A DNA stretch of 64,000 nt. Source: Clitopilus passeckerianus (lineage: Eukaryota; Basidiomycota; Agaricomycetes; Agaricales; Entolomataceae). The notes beneath the pieces are model-generated. The model made no database searches, had not been told where the DNA came from, and saw nothing but the letters and a program-made list of their open reading frames with translations. The stretch spans positions 1-64,000 of the forward strand of contig CALYLX010000142.1 of NCBI GenBank assembly GCA_944990035.1, read 5' to 3'. The translations under genes were made by a program, and so were the position numbers. Positions 35,950 through 46,525 of the stretch are shown here, in pieces (within the stretch, counting starts at the first letter, position 1; the number at the start of each line of letters is the position of its first letter).

Positions 35950-36309
35950 TTGGGACACATTCATGATTCCAACCGCCATATTGCTATGTTCAAAACCGAG
36001 ATGCAATCATCGAATCTTGTATCGCATGTCTCGAGATATGACTACCGAGTATGGCTGGTCACGGTTTTGGAGCTTTCCGAGTGGCCCCTGAACTCTGATG
36101 AGCTTGCGCCCCCCTTCAAACAACTGATTGTTCATGATTGGATTCGGATGCAGTTGAATATATTTAGACATACCAAACCAGCGAAAAGGCCAGGATTTCA
36201 TAAAGAGGAGCGTCTGTCATTTTTTAGACCTTTACAAGGATGTAGCCTCGCCAAAGATTACAGAACAGATGGGTCACTGGGGGAATCCTGCGACGGTGGC
36301 GATTCGTGA
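35950..36309 (+). CDS. Hypothetical protein, 5' end uncertain
   Basis: The frame from MGHIHDSNRHIAMFKTEM runs 119 codons to a stop at 36309, and is open upstream to about 35829, so the true start probably lies in an earlier exon. The middle (YRVWLVTVLELSEWPLNSDE) looks like folded protein, and the end is polar and acidic. I recognise no family. No signal peptide. It could be a fragment of a larger decayed gene. Confidence 0.4.
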   Translation: MGHIHDSNRHIAMFKTEMQSSNLVSHVSRYDYRVWLVTVLELSEWPLNSDELAPPFKQLIVHDWIRMQLNIFRHTKPAKRPGFHKEERLSFFRPLQGCSLAKDYRTDGSLGESCDGGDS

Positions 36310-37612
36310 CCAGGAAAGCCTTGTCGGGGATTAGGTGTGGGGGTAGGTCTACATCGAGCCGACCCATCTAGTCCATCCATCGGAGGTAGATACCGTACAG
36401 CGCCAAAGCACAGAAACTCGTCGAGTGTCTCAGCCTTGAAATCGTCTGTAAATGCGAGTTATAATGCATAATGGCCCACCGCCGGGTGAAAGACTCAGCT
36501 GTTCGCATTCCCAGCGAGAAACAAATGCTTACGCTTGGTTTACGCATCCATAAAAGCACCCTAAAATACCACGATAAAGGGAATAGAACCATAAGGCTTA
36601 CAAGTACCTACTCCCAACTACCTTTCCTGGGGAGTTAAACATAATATAGCCTATAGCCATACGGCGTTGACAAGGAGGAACTCTTTAACGGCCTTGGGTG
36701 AGCGCTCTCATTCGGGGCGGGGGGGCATGAACTTGGCGGAGTAGTGAATTAGGAGCCCTAGGCCTTCCAGTATTGAGCAACAAGCTGCAATTGACGATAC
36801 CGGAGAGGATGAATCAATGCCGCCCTTCAAGCCAATTCAGAGGCGGCGGTAGGGCCGCATGTGTGTTTGGTCAAATGCTTTGCAACCAAACAGTCTCCCT
36901 CTGGCGAGCATCACCCTTATCTCGACCCTCTCAACACATTCAATGCCTACAGTCCTTCTTACGGCTTAGCTCTACGGTAGAAGGAACCTGAAATTCTCAC
37001 CTGTGAACACTCGGTAAGTTCACCGTGCATGCGTTCAAATCGAGTCAGACTCACCAAGGTCACAACGTAGGATCACGCCAGCCAGAGTGGCGACTCATGG
37101 AATATACAAACAATCACAAGATAAGAGATGGGAGATAAATTATCTATGCAACATATGGCGACTTGTGACCGCCTTTTCATAGGAGAACGAGCGCTATAGC
37201 CCCGTCGGGGGAGTATGCTTGTCATCACACCATGCAGGTACCTTTAGTGTATAACGTATGGCATTTGGAGGTTAAATATTATTTCTTAGACCTGAACACA
37301 CTTACATGCCACTCAGCGACACCAAATCAATCCTTCGACCAAGGCTACCCGTTCCAACAACTGCCCATCCACCTCCTAAACCTGCTCCACGTCAGTCAAC
37401 GTACCGACCCAGGAAGCTCCTTCACCTTCTCCAGCAACATCCTCCCCGGCCGCTACTCTTCTCTCGCTAAGCAACGTCCTTGACCTTTTGCAAGCCATCC
37501 AGTACCACAAGCACGGTTGAAATCCCGGGGTATGCTAGATCGGGGATATTATGTTCTTCGTCAATGAGTATATCGGCGCTGGTACACGCACCGATACTCC
37601 GGTTCACAGAAA
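36310..37612. other. No supported gene
   Basis: A plus-strand frame around 37232-37483 (LNTLTCHSATPNQSFDQGY) is coding-like but isolated. Nothing else is seen. Confidence 0.4.
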
Positions 37613-37677
37613 ACTGCAGTCGATCTGCAGAGCCATTTCTGCAGCTCAACTGCAGGCTACTTGCAGCATCTTCTGCA
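37613..37677. repeat. CTGCAG motif cluster
   Basis: Five CTGCAG hexamers plus one TTGCAG within about 65 bases. CTGCAG is its own reverse complement. A second, larger CTGCA cluster lies 0.7 kb to the right. Confidence 0.7.
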
Positions 37678-37739
37678 GTACGCGCCGTTAGCCATATTGT
37701 AACCTATACATTGTAGCTTAGATCCAATGTAGCGAACCT

Positions 37740-38340
37740 TTACATACATTTAATTGAATCATAGGCTACCTTGTCGTCTGGATGCCCAAGTCTTGTGCGA
37801 AGCAACGAACGATCTTGGTCACTTTGGTGGTGAAATGTCGGGGTCTAAATGGTTTGATGGGTAAAGGTACCTGGAAAGAAGTATGAATGTCGCACTCTCA
37901 ATTGAATTATGTAGAGATAATTAACACTCATATTTAGTGTACTTATAGAGTATAATGGGCCTTCTGGGCATATATGCTCAAAAGTAATTCATGAAGACTT
38001 GGTCATAGGCCAAGCCAAGATTGCGGACGTTTCGATCTCCGCATGAACTATCATCTCGCCCACTGATGCTACGTCGCGAGACTTTCAGCCCGCAATTCTG
38101 TATCATGAGAGGAGATTTTAGACACAGATATCGAGTAATTGAAGGTATTTGGTACTCTATCCTACTATTAGCATATTGAATAGCTCACATATATGTTCAT
38201 CAGCATTAGATATTCACACTATTCAAGTACATCTAGACGACATGAGCGAAGCAATCAAATATCTTTTCAACACTATCTAGCAATCAGAATGACATATACC
38301 TCGTACTATGACTGGTCTTATTCCAAGAAATCTCTGTTTA
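37740..38340. other. AT-rich spacer between the two CTGCA clusters
   Basis: AT-rich with no supported frame. Confidence 0.45.
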
Positions 38341-38347
38341 TCTGTTA

Positions 38348-38487
38348 CTGCATCTTGCCTGCACGTTCCTGCACGTTCCTGCACCTGGTCTGCACCTCTC
38401 TGCACCACTCTGCAACTGACTGCACCTCTCTGCACTACACTGCAGGCTATCTCTTATAGACTGCAGCCTACTGCATCCGTTCTGCAG
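38348..38487. repeat. CTGCA motif cluster (13 copies)
   Basis: Thirteen CTGCA pentamers spaced about 8-15 bases apart, mostly CTGCAC with the last ones CTGCAG. Spacing close to a helical turn and nearness to a transposon-like ORF (38825) suggest protein-binding subterminal repeats. Confidence 0.75.
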
Positions 38488-38824
38488 AGCCTGTGTCACC
38501 ACTGCTGACCGGGAATACATTGATGCTCGGATATTTGATGACCACTGACCAGTGATCGAGGCCGCGCCGATCACCTCCAAAATTATTGACCCCCATATCG
38601 CAGATATTTTGCGCTTTTCCTTGTTCCACCAAGTATTGGTACAGCCCGGCCATGTTTCTGGTATTCCCCCTCTTCATTTTCCGACCGCTGTTATCTAATA
38701 CGACTTTAGGGGTTCATCCGTCATTTACTTGACTTCTTCGATCCGCCAGCGCAGGCCAATCAAACGTCGGGATCGGCTTCTGAGCATCGCAATCAGCAGC
38801 CCGTGAGAGGGGAAGGTCAAGGAG

Positions 38825-39799
38825 ATGTCGCAGGTATGTCATGGCTTCGTTCTTGCCGAATGGACTCGCTACATGTATTTGACAGGAATCGATCTGAATC
38901 GGCTCGCAGACTTAGTCGCAAGCAGGCTAACTGAACCCCCGCAAGATACGTCCACCAGCACCAGAAATGAGATCCCTTCCCCTCCTGTTATCCCCCCAAC
39001 ACGCAACCTCTTTGATCCATCGCAGCAACGCATCCTGGAACGCTGGACAGGCTGGCCGGACGGTAACATCAAATGCGACATCTCATACCAGGAATATGCA
39101 CGGATGGGCAACACTCTGGTTATCCACTGGGCTCACCGTAACCATTCCACGAAAAAAGGCAGTATTAATGCACCGGAACCCGATGGTGGTCGCCTCTCCT
39201 ATATTGTCTGCTATGGCGTTATCACTTGTGAAAAGCGGTTACCAGACGGTCAAGGATGCCAATTTCTTTTACGGCCCCTTGCCAAGACTCAGGCCGATAT
39301 CGAAATACAGCTTCGAGATCCATGTCCTATATGTCATATTGGTGCACTTGTTCATATCCCCTGTTCTGTCAGGGGAGAGCTTCGGAAGTGGAAAGACGGT
39401 ATACAGTTCACCAACCGGTTCGAGCACGGCCATCCCAAACCTCCCCGCACTCTTCATCTCCTCCCTGGTGAAACGGACGAATTTGCCGAACTTGTCATCG
39501 CCAACCCGAAGGCTACACCTCTTCAGCTAGTCGTCGGCGTTCCCGGATTGAAAGGGCCTGGAAAATCAGTTGCTGATATCAATCCGGCACTCCAGAACCT
39601 TGGCCGTGTAGGATATGAAAGACAGAGTGTTCTCCAAGGTGTTGTTGGGACTGGTGACACTTTCTTTGCTACTTTCCGACAATTCAAGCGGCCCTTCTGC
39701 CATAGCGATCCTCAGTCGACGCAGATACCCATCTGCCTTCGATATTCCGCCTGCCATCCCAGCCGAATCTTTCTAGTGGTGTGCAACCCTTGCACTTGA
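38825..39799 (+). CDS. GCM/WRKY-like zinc-finger protein, transposon-derived
   Basis: A single open frame of 324 codons. After a disordered start (TEPPQDTSTSTRNEIPSPP) comes FDPSQQRILERWTGWPDGN, then a zinc-binding domain: IHWAHRNHSTKKGSI, CYGVITCEKRLPDGQGCQF, CPICHIGALVHIPC, and EHGHPKPPR, a Cys/His pattern like the GCM/WRKY-GCM fingers linked to DNA transposons in Agaricomycetes. The next part (KSVADINPALQNLGRVGYER, then GTGDTFFATFRQFK) is also typical of those proteins, but the usual continuation is missing and the last 35 residues (PFCHSDPQ..) look out of frame. I read it as a truncated, possibly decayed copy of a Mutator/KDZ-associated gene. It probably binds DNA if expressed. Confidence 0.65.
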   Translation: MSQVCHGFVLAEWTRYMYLTGIDLNRLADLVASRLTEPPQDTSTSTRNEIPSPPVIPPTRNLFDPSQQRILERWTGWPDGNIKCDISYQEYARMGNTLVIHWAHRNHSTKKGSINAPEPDGGRLSYIVCYGVITCEKRLPDGQGCQFLLRPLAKTQADIEIQLRDPCPICHIGALVHIPCSVRGELRKWKDGIQFTNRFEHGHPKPPRTLHLLPGETDEFAELVIANPKATPLQLVVGVPGLKGPGKSVADINPALQNLGRVGYERQSVLQGVVGTGDTFFATFRQFKRPFCHSDPQSTQIPICLRYSACHPSRIFLVVCNPCT

Positions 39800-39876
39800 C
39801 CAAAACACGCTTCTAGCGACCGTCCTAGGGCGCTCCGTTGTTTTGAAGCCGCTGACATTGGAGGTTTCGCCATAGC

Positions 39877-40331
39877 ATGGTCGAGGCTCCGGCTAACTAC
39901 GAGAAGTACAGCAATGCATCCACACCAAGGACTGCTCCGAACGATCCCGACGACGAAACCGCTACCCCCGTAAGTCGAATGACCTCCCTTTGATTATCTT
40001 GGCACTGACATCGATGTAGTATATATTCCGGCCACCCTTACAGGCTAGCCTGGCCCTCCTGCAAATCCAGCTTTGTAATGCCCCTCCTCCACCGACCAGC
40101 TGCTGTCGCCAGTGCTCGTGTTCGTTCCTCGGAATCATCCCACTACCTGCTGTTCATACGTTCGGATTAGAAGGCTCAGAAAATAGACGCTTGAGGATAC
40201 ATACCGGATTATGTTTCTACATGATCCACTCGAAAGGAACAACACCTCGACAATATGATTGTGTGTATGTGGTTGGGCAGGACTATGATTCAGAATATAC
40301 GAAGGTTGTCCCTACTGTCGTCGTGTACTGA
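39877..40331 (+). CDS. Hypothetical Cys-containing protein, one intron
   Basis: Exon 1 (39877-39969) starts MVEAPANYEKYSNASTPRTA; a GTAAGT donor and an acceptor before 40020 lead to exon 2 (40020-40331), in phase, for 134 residues. Exon 2 has a Cys cluster (CCRQCSCSF) and GSENRRLRIHTGLCFYMIHS. The last part is homologous to the coding-like segment of R2 copy 1 (22320-22380), so this may be the least damaged member of the gene that gave rise to repeat R2. Function unknown. It may belong to the same mobile element as the GCM-like ORF just upstream. Confidence 0.5.
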
Positions 40332-40599
40332 CGAGCTGAAGAGGATGCTCAGTTTCCAGCTTGGCCTCCAGGCGTCCTGCCACGGATGAGATCACTTCAG
40401 TCTCACGCAACTCGGCTCTCACTGTCGAGCCTCGATACGCGTCAACTCGGCAATCTCCTACCTGGAGGCTCAGGCAACTCATCCTCGTCGGCGGTCCACC
40501 TCTTTTTCCTTGGAATGACCATTCTCGTGCTCTATCTCTATGGCCGAATTCCAGCACCCATAAACCGTTGAGAGGCTAATAGTAAGGTGATCTGTTATA
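40332..40599. repeat. Dispersed repeat R2, copy 4 (3' part)
   Basis: CCAGCTTGGCCTCCAGGC near 40355 and GCCTCGATACGCGTCAACTC near 40428 match copies 2 and 1, and TGTTATATTACATA at 40593 matches the end of copy 3. It abuts the 3' end of the next gene. Confidence 0.5.
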
Positions 40600-41180
40600 T
40601 TACATACGTTCGTTATAGGATACACAGCGAATGACCAGGTCAGTGACAGGACACCTAATCAGATGTTGTTGAGAAACGCATGTCATATAGAGGCTCCTTT
40701 CCAGACCCACCGTTCCCGTCTGGTCGTCACAAAGTCTCGCATAGTCTGGGCAATCTCCTTTTCCCCTCTCGATGAGCCCATCCTTAAGCCTCTGATAAGA
40801 GCAACGTTCGATTAGAGCCACCCAAATTTCGAGAAAACACTTACGTATATGCATTCGAAGTTAGGCTCCAACTTCCCATCTACGTTTTCCAGATACCTGA
40901 CGATGAGAGGTGAGTATTGAAGTCTCCATTCTGTGAAGGCAACCGGAGACGTACTTGCATAGAAGTTGGTTATCCGTCTCTTTTCTGTCCTGCTCGTACG
41001 GGCTATTTGGGCAGCACCAAAGCTATATTGTGTGAAGGGTATAAGAATTTGGTTGAGCTCGCCGAGGGGATCGTAATCACATAGCGAACTCAGAAGACGT
41101 ACCCCTCCATCTTCCAGTGGGGCGGAAGCGGCAAAAACGAACATCGTGGAGAGGAGTACGGTAGGAATTCCAGTGCGCAT
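40600..41180 (-). CDS. Secreted hypothetical protein
   Basis: Two exons (41180-40845 and 40791-40600) give 175 residues. The start at 41180 gives a signal peptide (MRTGIPTVLLSTMFVFAASA); an upstream in-frame Met at 41240 would bury it, so I prefer the internal start. The mature part has CDYDPLGELNQILIP, SRTEKRRITNFYAS and EPNFECIY, then after the intron RGKGDCPDYARLCDDQTG and CPVTDLVIRCVSYNERM. Six or more Cys in a small secreted protein suggest disulphides. I recognise no family. The intron (40844-40792) is phase 0 with GTAAGT and CAG. Confidence 0.65.
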
Positions 41181-41731
41181 TTGGTAATGTTGTTGGAGGT
41201 ATGGATAACACTGCAGGGTATTTAAGTCGAATGGCCGCATGCCATTCGTATTCTAGGATACGCAGGCAGCTTCGGGTTTAGGGCGTCCAATCTACCTGTC
41301 TGCAAGAAGCACGGGGCCACCTCACGCCAGGCTTAGTCGCTCTAAATGTCTCGATCATTAGACTGATAATGAAAGTACACCCCAAAGTAGCGTGTATGTC
41401 ACTTTTGACAACGACATCCCTATCTCCGAACTCGCAACTCTGGGTAAAAATCACAAGGTTTCCTTCAAGCTCCTCGTTGCATATTTTGATCCTTCACGGC
41501 AGTTCATGCACACCACAATAGGTTCTGACGCCTTCCTTACCCATAGCCGCTCCGGCCTCCAACAGTGTCCGCCTTCTCAAGCCTATTTCACCATACAATA
41601 AAAAGTTCATGGTTTATCATTATTGGGAAGTCATGTAATAGGGCTCCGCCTACTAATTACGCAAGTCCTGTGCACTACAATAGTGTTACGACGACTTCAG
41701 GGAAGCCCATCGTCGAAGTTTCCTGCCGAGC
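41181..41731. other. Intergenic
   Basis: 5' region of the minus-strand secreted-protein gene and 3' flank of the next. A short open frame at 41392-41601 on the plus strand has no support. Confidence 0.45.
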
Positions 41732-42611
41732 CTACTCAGGGCAGCAAGGATACTTTTTGCCTGGACCACAAAGAGTCTTGTCCTTCCGACATCCACAGTA
41801 CTATTTCCAATCAGCTTCCTTGACTAAAACTGTCCCAAACAAATTGACGTACCCTGTAAGTATCGAACTCGTTTTGAATGACACAAACTCCCTTCGTCCC
41901 GTCGGCGGCGTCACAGCATGGGATATATCCATCGATACAGGACTCCCCAAAGTTGAGACACGTAGGATTGACGTGCCATATCTGCTTGTCGCTCCCATCA
42001 CCAGTGCCAATGGTCACTTGGGCACCTGCCTTTGGATCAGCGACCCCCCAGAACGCAGTGGTGCCTCCATCCTGAATACTATCATCCAAATCGAGGTCAG
42101 AGATGTCATTGCAAGCGAAGAGGGAATGAGATCCTCACGTATAGTCATCATCTTCGTTTGATGTGAGCCTCCACGCGTAGGCTCCTGCTGGGCGAACCTC
42201 GATCACGTTGTTTCCCCAGGCGGCTTGAAGGTTAGGAGCTGGGACTGGGGAGATAGTTTGAGTGTTGGCATCGTAATTCTTGACGGTCCACTGGTAAGGA
42301 CGGCGAGGAGTGAGTTTCTGAAGTTGACAATAGCTGCATAACGACGCTTACGGTTTGGTTATCCGCCTTGGTGAAAGGCGCGACTGTGACGACCTTTCCT
42401 TGACCATTGAACGTAATTGCCAGTTGTTGGCCGGAGGGCGAAGCCTTGTTGATGATGTGGTAATTCCTCTCAATGGGACGGTCTACAGGGATAACATTAA
42501 CTCAGAAAAGAGTAAAAAATGTGATAGAGTTGTGGACTCACCAGCAAGGACCGATGTAGCTGTAGCAGCGATGACACCGAGAAGCAGAGAAGAGGCAGTG
42601 AAAGACTTCAT
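41732..42611 (-). CDS. Secreted beta-trefoil protein with knottin-like Cys-rich tail
   Basis: Five exons (42611-42542, 42482-42352, 42290-42139, 42078-41853, 41800-41732) give 215 residues with all phases consistent. Residues 1-23 are a signal peptide (MKSFTASSLLLGVIAATATS). The next 130 or so residues have the repeated Y.I plus Q.W rhythm of ricin-B-like or mycocypin-like beta-trefoils: RNYHIINKASPSGQQL, ADNQTWTVKNYD, DDDYTIQDGG and SDKQIWHV. The last 60 residues hold ten Cys with spacing C-x6-C-x6-CC-x9-C-x11-C-x-C-x6-C-x7-CC, close to inhibitor-cystine-knot patterns, and stop at PCCPE. I know no described fusion of these two parts. A defence, lectin or protease-inhibitor role is possible but not shown. 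Confidence 0.75.
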
Positions 42612-45161
42612 GATGAAAATGGCTCGAGGGTGGACGAGTGGCGAAAGGTCGTCAAATTTCCGAAAGCTCTTTTATACCTGAGCAACAGTTTCGGCGGAAG
42701 GACTGGCATGTTGCCGTTTGCGGCCTTTAAGGGTTTGTTCCAGGTTTGTTCTCAGGATCATGGGCGCGCTTGAGAATTAACGGAAGATGCATGTCAAAGG
42801 GAAGAGACAAATTCAGGTGGAGTTCATCCACTCTGCCGAATTGGAAAGTATGTTCTATTTTGAGTAGCCAGCGCGCTTTCATAACGAGAAATCTATGATG
42901 CTAAATCCGATCGCATGATGTGTATTAGTCTCTCTGAAAATCGATGGAGAGATTCTACAGGCTGCTTTCATGTATGGGAAGTGTTGGAGGAGGCGAAAGG
43001 AATGCTGCAAATCGACGAAGCTTACCTGAGTATTCCGTCATGGTCAAACTTACACGCGTCTTGCACGTGCCTGGTTAATTAATTTCTCTCGGCAGTCGCT
43101 GTGCGATCAAACCTCGACATGTCTGACAAAATTACGTCCTCGTTGTCCTCGTTGTGAACGATGCAAGGCATAGCTATTCTGACTGCGAAGAAGATATGAC
43201 CATTTCTAAGTCTGAAGCCTTTTCAGTTCGAAATTCACGCTTTACCCACAGTGGCCATTCTCCAGTTGGAACCGTTTGGAACGGTCAGGGCCTGGGGCGC
43301 GATCCGATTTTGAATTGATATCTATTCTAAGCCTATTCGCCTTGACTGACAAGGGATAGCCCTGAACTAATGACAGCATGAATGGCTTGGGATCATACAT
43401 GTGCGAGTCCCACATGGTCTGAATCCTTCATGTATTATGTTCACCAAAGAACGCTATCGCGGTACAAACACAAGAGGCTTCAAGCCTGGCTTTCCTGACT
43501 CGTTTAAACCATTCGAGTGCTTTACCGAGCTCAAGTTCCATGTATAGGCGCCGGAGTTGACCTGCCACCCTCGGGGGTACCCCCATAGTTGTATCCGGTT
43601 GCTCGAGGTGGGGTAGGTTTCTTCCTGTACCTTGGTATGCGAGGGTTTAGCCTTACGTGTAGCTGTGAAGGATGAAACCATAGCCTAGACATTCAAAGTC
43701 GAGGCTCCACACTGGAAAAATGGGAGTGTAAAGCTACGAATGTGCTGTCCTCCTCGTAGATACGGCGGTAGGCGAGTTGCTAGAGCTGATAGCCACTGCG
43801 ATATTCCCGAGCGACGAATGCTACGACTAGCAAAAGTTCCAATTGATGTCGGTGGCGATACTTTGGACGTTCACAGTGAGCTTTCTATTCGTGGCTTGGG
43901 AGAAGTAGGCAGAATAGGAAACATCAGCGAAGTGAGTGGTAGATATACGAACTGGGGCTTCATCCGGGCTTCGTCAATAAGGTGTAGCCTCGTAGATAAA
44001 ACTGACTAGCAGCTCCCGGCGCAGGACTGTGAGCTCGAGGATGAAGAAAAAAACGAAGTATGATGTAACGCGGACGATATTGGCCATTCGCTCCGGTTGC
44101 AACGGGATTGCGATGAAAAACCGTTCGGGGTTAGCCGGAGCAACTCTCCGAAACTCCGAAAGGATTCGTGCTCGCGTATGTCACTTCTTCTGCTTTGCTT
44201 CTTCTAGTCAAAGATTCCGCGGACATTTGTACGCCAAGCAATGTCCGTTATTCTATTCTGCCGTAGAAAGTCCGTAAACGTGGTCATCTTTGCAGGCACC
44301 TGAAGCTTTACCTCTCCTCCTCAGCCTTTACGCACGTGCCTCCAATAAAGATCGTGCGTTCCATCTATGCACTGCTAGGTCTGACCGGCCGAGTTCTACA
44401 TTCTCTACGAACGGTGTCAAAGGAACCAGTGACTTGGGGCAGAATCAATCGTTCGCCTATTGAGAGATACAGCTCGACTCAAGAGGAGTAGAGTTATTCG
44501 CGATCACCCTATTTGCTGGCGGCAAGAAATCGAGCTCAGACAGAATGGCCGAGTGGAGAAATCTAAAGGCAAAAAGGGTAGTAATTGTCTCAATTCTTCA
44601 CTGGCGGCCCCAATTAGAGCGCTTTGACAGACCGACCTCTGCGTCAGGTGGTCCTTTCATATTGACTAACCGCCGTTATCGTCCGAACCCCAGGAACTCC
44701 TACAGCGAGTGTTCCAGGGTACTCCACCTCCACATGAGCGTCTCTAGATTCTTTCAGTTTGTGTCAATGAATCCCATCAACTTACCATCTTACGGAGGTT
44801 TGTTCATGACAGGTGCGTATCGCTCGGGGCCGCCGTATGGAATTGAAGATGGTCATTGAATTCATTATTCAATCAGCCTTCTCGACAAACGTTCAACGCT
44901 GATAACGATGGCTGTGAAGTGACGATATTCCACAAGATCCGCACAGATGATGATTTTGACAAGAATCGCACATCAACGACGCTCGCATGCTCCCCTCATG
45001 AATATGACTTCCAAATCACTGATCTCCAAGAATATCCATACGGTCCTTCATATGTTCTGGGCTCACCGATACGCGTCACTACAGTATAAAAGCAAGAATC
45101 CCGAGCTTGGCATTTCTCACTCGTCTGAGCCAGTCAAGTCCTTCACAGTTACTTCATCAGA
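42612..45161. other. 2.5 kb without a supported gene
   Basis: Contains promoters of both flanking secreted-protein genes and a hairpin repeat at 44124-44160. Open frames at 43740-44009 and 44545-44859 (+) have no domain or intron support. Confidence 0.5.
44124..44160. repeat. Hairpin repeat, second good copy
   Basis: Matches 28860-28896 with a few changes; left arm TTCGGGGTT, right arm AACTCCGAA. Same flanking GATTC.TGCTCG downstream. Confidence 0.7.
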
Positions 45162-46005
45162 ATGCTCCGCACCGCCGCTTTCGCTCTCCTCGCCTGCGCG
45201 ACTTCTGCGCTCGGCTTGGTCCACGCCGTCGACTCCTCCCAACTCGTCCCCACCGCGACCTTTACCAAAGCCAAGGGTCAAGGCTTCACCAAGGCCATCA
45301 TCCGTGGTTACCAAGAGGCTTGCAGTGTAGGTGGCCGGGTCGACCCCAACTTCGTCACCACCTACAACAACGCTCGCGCTGCGGGATACACCAACATCGA
45401 TACTTACTGGTACCCCTGTACTGGCTCAGGCAACGCCTGCAAGTCCTTTGCCACTCAGATCGCTGAGATTGGCGCTACCTTCAACGCTCACTCCATGAAG
45501 ATTGGCACTATCTGGGTCGATATGGAGAAGGACTCTGTTTGCAACACCGTATGTTGATCCTGTTGAATATGCTTGCTTGTCCGTGATTACTGAGTACCAC
45601 CCGATTGTAGTGGAACTGGGGTGCTGCCGGCAACTTGAGCAAGGCCAAGGAAATGGTTGCAGCCATGAAAGCCTCTGGCTACAAATTCGGCATTTACAGT
45701 AGCCCTGGAGGTAAATCGCTCGTTCCTTTTAAGTGATAGCTGATAGCTGATGGTTGGTTAGAATGGGGCTTGATCTTCGGCTCAGCCGGTGTCGTGCTTG
45801 ATACCAGCTACCCTCTGTGGTACGCTAACTGGAACAACGACCAGAGTCTCACCTACGGCTCTAAATTTGGAGGGTAAGTGCCAGTGCAGTCTTCGCTAAT
45901 GAACACGCTCGCTGACTATGCGAAAGATGGACCTCTATCGTTGGTCACCAATACACTGACGTATCGGCTTCCGGGCTCTTTGACCTCAACGTCTTCGCTA
46001 GCTAA
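45162..46005 (+). CDS. Secreted GH25 lysozyme-like muramidase
   Basis: Probably cleaves the N-acetylmuramic acid-GlcNAc bond of bacterial peptidoglycan outside the cell. Four exons (45162-45548, 45611-45710, 45762-45873, 45927-46005) give 225 residues. Residues 1-17 are a signal peptide (MLRTAAFALLACATSALG). The GH25 barrel is visible: VDSSQLVPTATFTKAKG, FTKAIIRGYQEAC, ARAAGYTNIDTYWYPC, the catalytic DxE in IWVDMEKD (Asp120, Glu122), MKASGYKFGIYSSPGEW, PLWYANWNND and VGHQYTD. The final strand DLNVFAS carries the usual conserved Asp. The length fits fungal single-domain members. Fungal GH25 genes may derive from bacteria. Intact, with likely function against bacterial competitors. Confidence 0.88.
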
Positions 46006-46066
46006 GCGTGTGGAGAAATTCGGGGTTGTAGGATTATCACGGAATGTAACTACGTGTATAAAATAA

Positions 46067-46210
46067 AGGCACTGATGTCAAGAATTATGTTCGCCTCGGT
46101 CATCAGCAGCTCCGCAACCTCCTCTGGGACACCGTATACCCTGACCTCAAGATCATCGCTGTAGATCTTTCTCCTTTAACACCGTCGTTGAAGAAGGCAG
46201 TGAGTTGACG
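46067..46210 (+). other. Orphan coding-like fragment
   Basis: The plus strand is open from about 46067 to a TGA at 46210 and reads TDVKNYVRLGHQQLRNLLWD then YPDLKIIAVDLSP. It looks like real protein but is not in frame with the GH25 gene and has no start. It may be the end of a decayed gene. Confidence 0.3.
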
Positions 46211-46525
46211 TATTCCTCAATGTCTGAAAGAGAGATGATTGGACGCAGTGATGAGGTGGCCGGAACAACCGTCCGAAGGTCCAACAGGATTCTCGCTTTC
46301 GGTGGGGAGAAATTACACAGGGCTGGCAATTACTCCATGAAGCCTACTTTAATCAATTGTCATTTGTTTTGAGACTAAATTTGAAGACCAAATCTGATGT
46401 TTATTCTCAGCGAAATGCTGTGTTTCTGACGGGCAAGTGGATAGGCAGTGCAGCTGCCACTGGTCAGCGCTGTTAGCGCCCAAGCCTGATCCTTCTTGAT
46501 TTCTCTGCTTGCTTCTACTCGCGGG
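46211..46525. repeat. Degenerate hairpin-repeat copy and spacer
   Basis: Around 46250-46300 GGCCGGAACAACCGTCCGAA and CAGGATTC resemble the hairpin repeat at 44124, without intact arms. Otherwise empty. Confidence 0.4.

Noticed and set aside
42355..42681. Plus-strand 108-codon ORF
   Set aside because: Antisense to the first two exons of the beta-trefoil gene, whose signal peptide and splice phases are clear.
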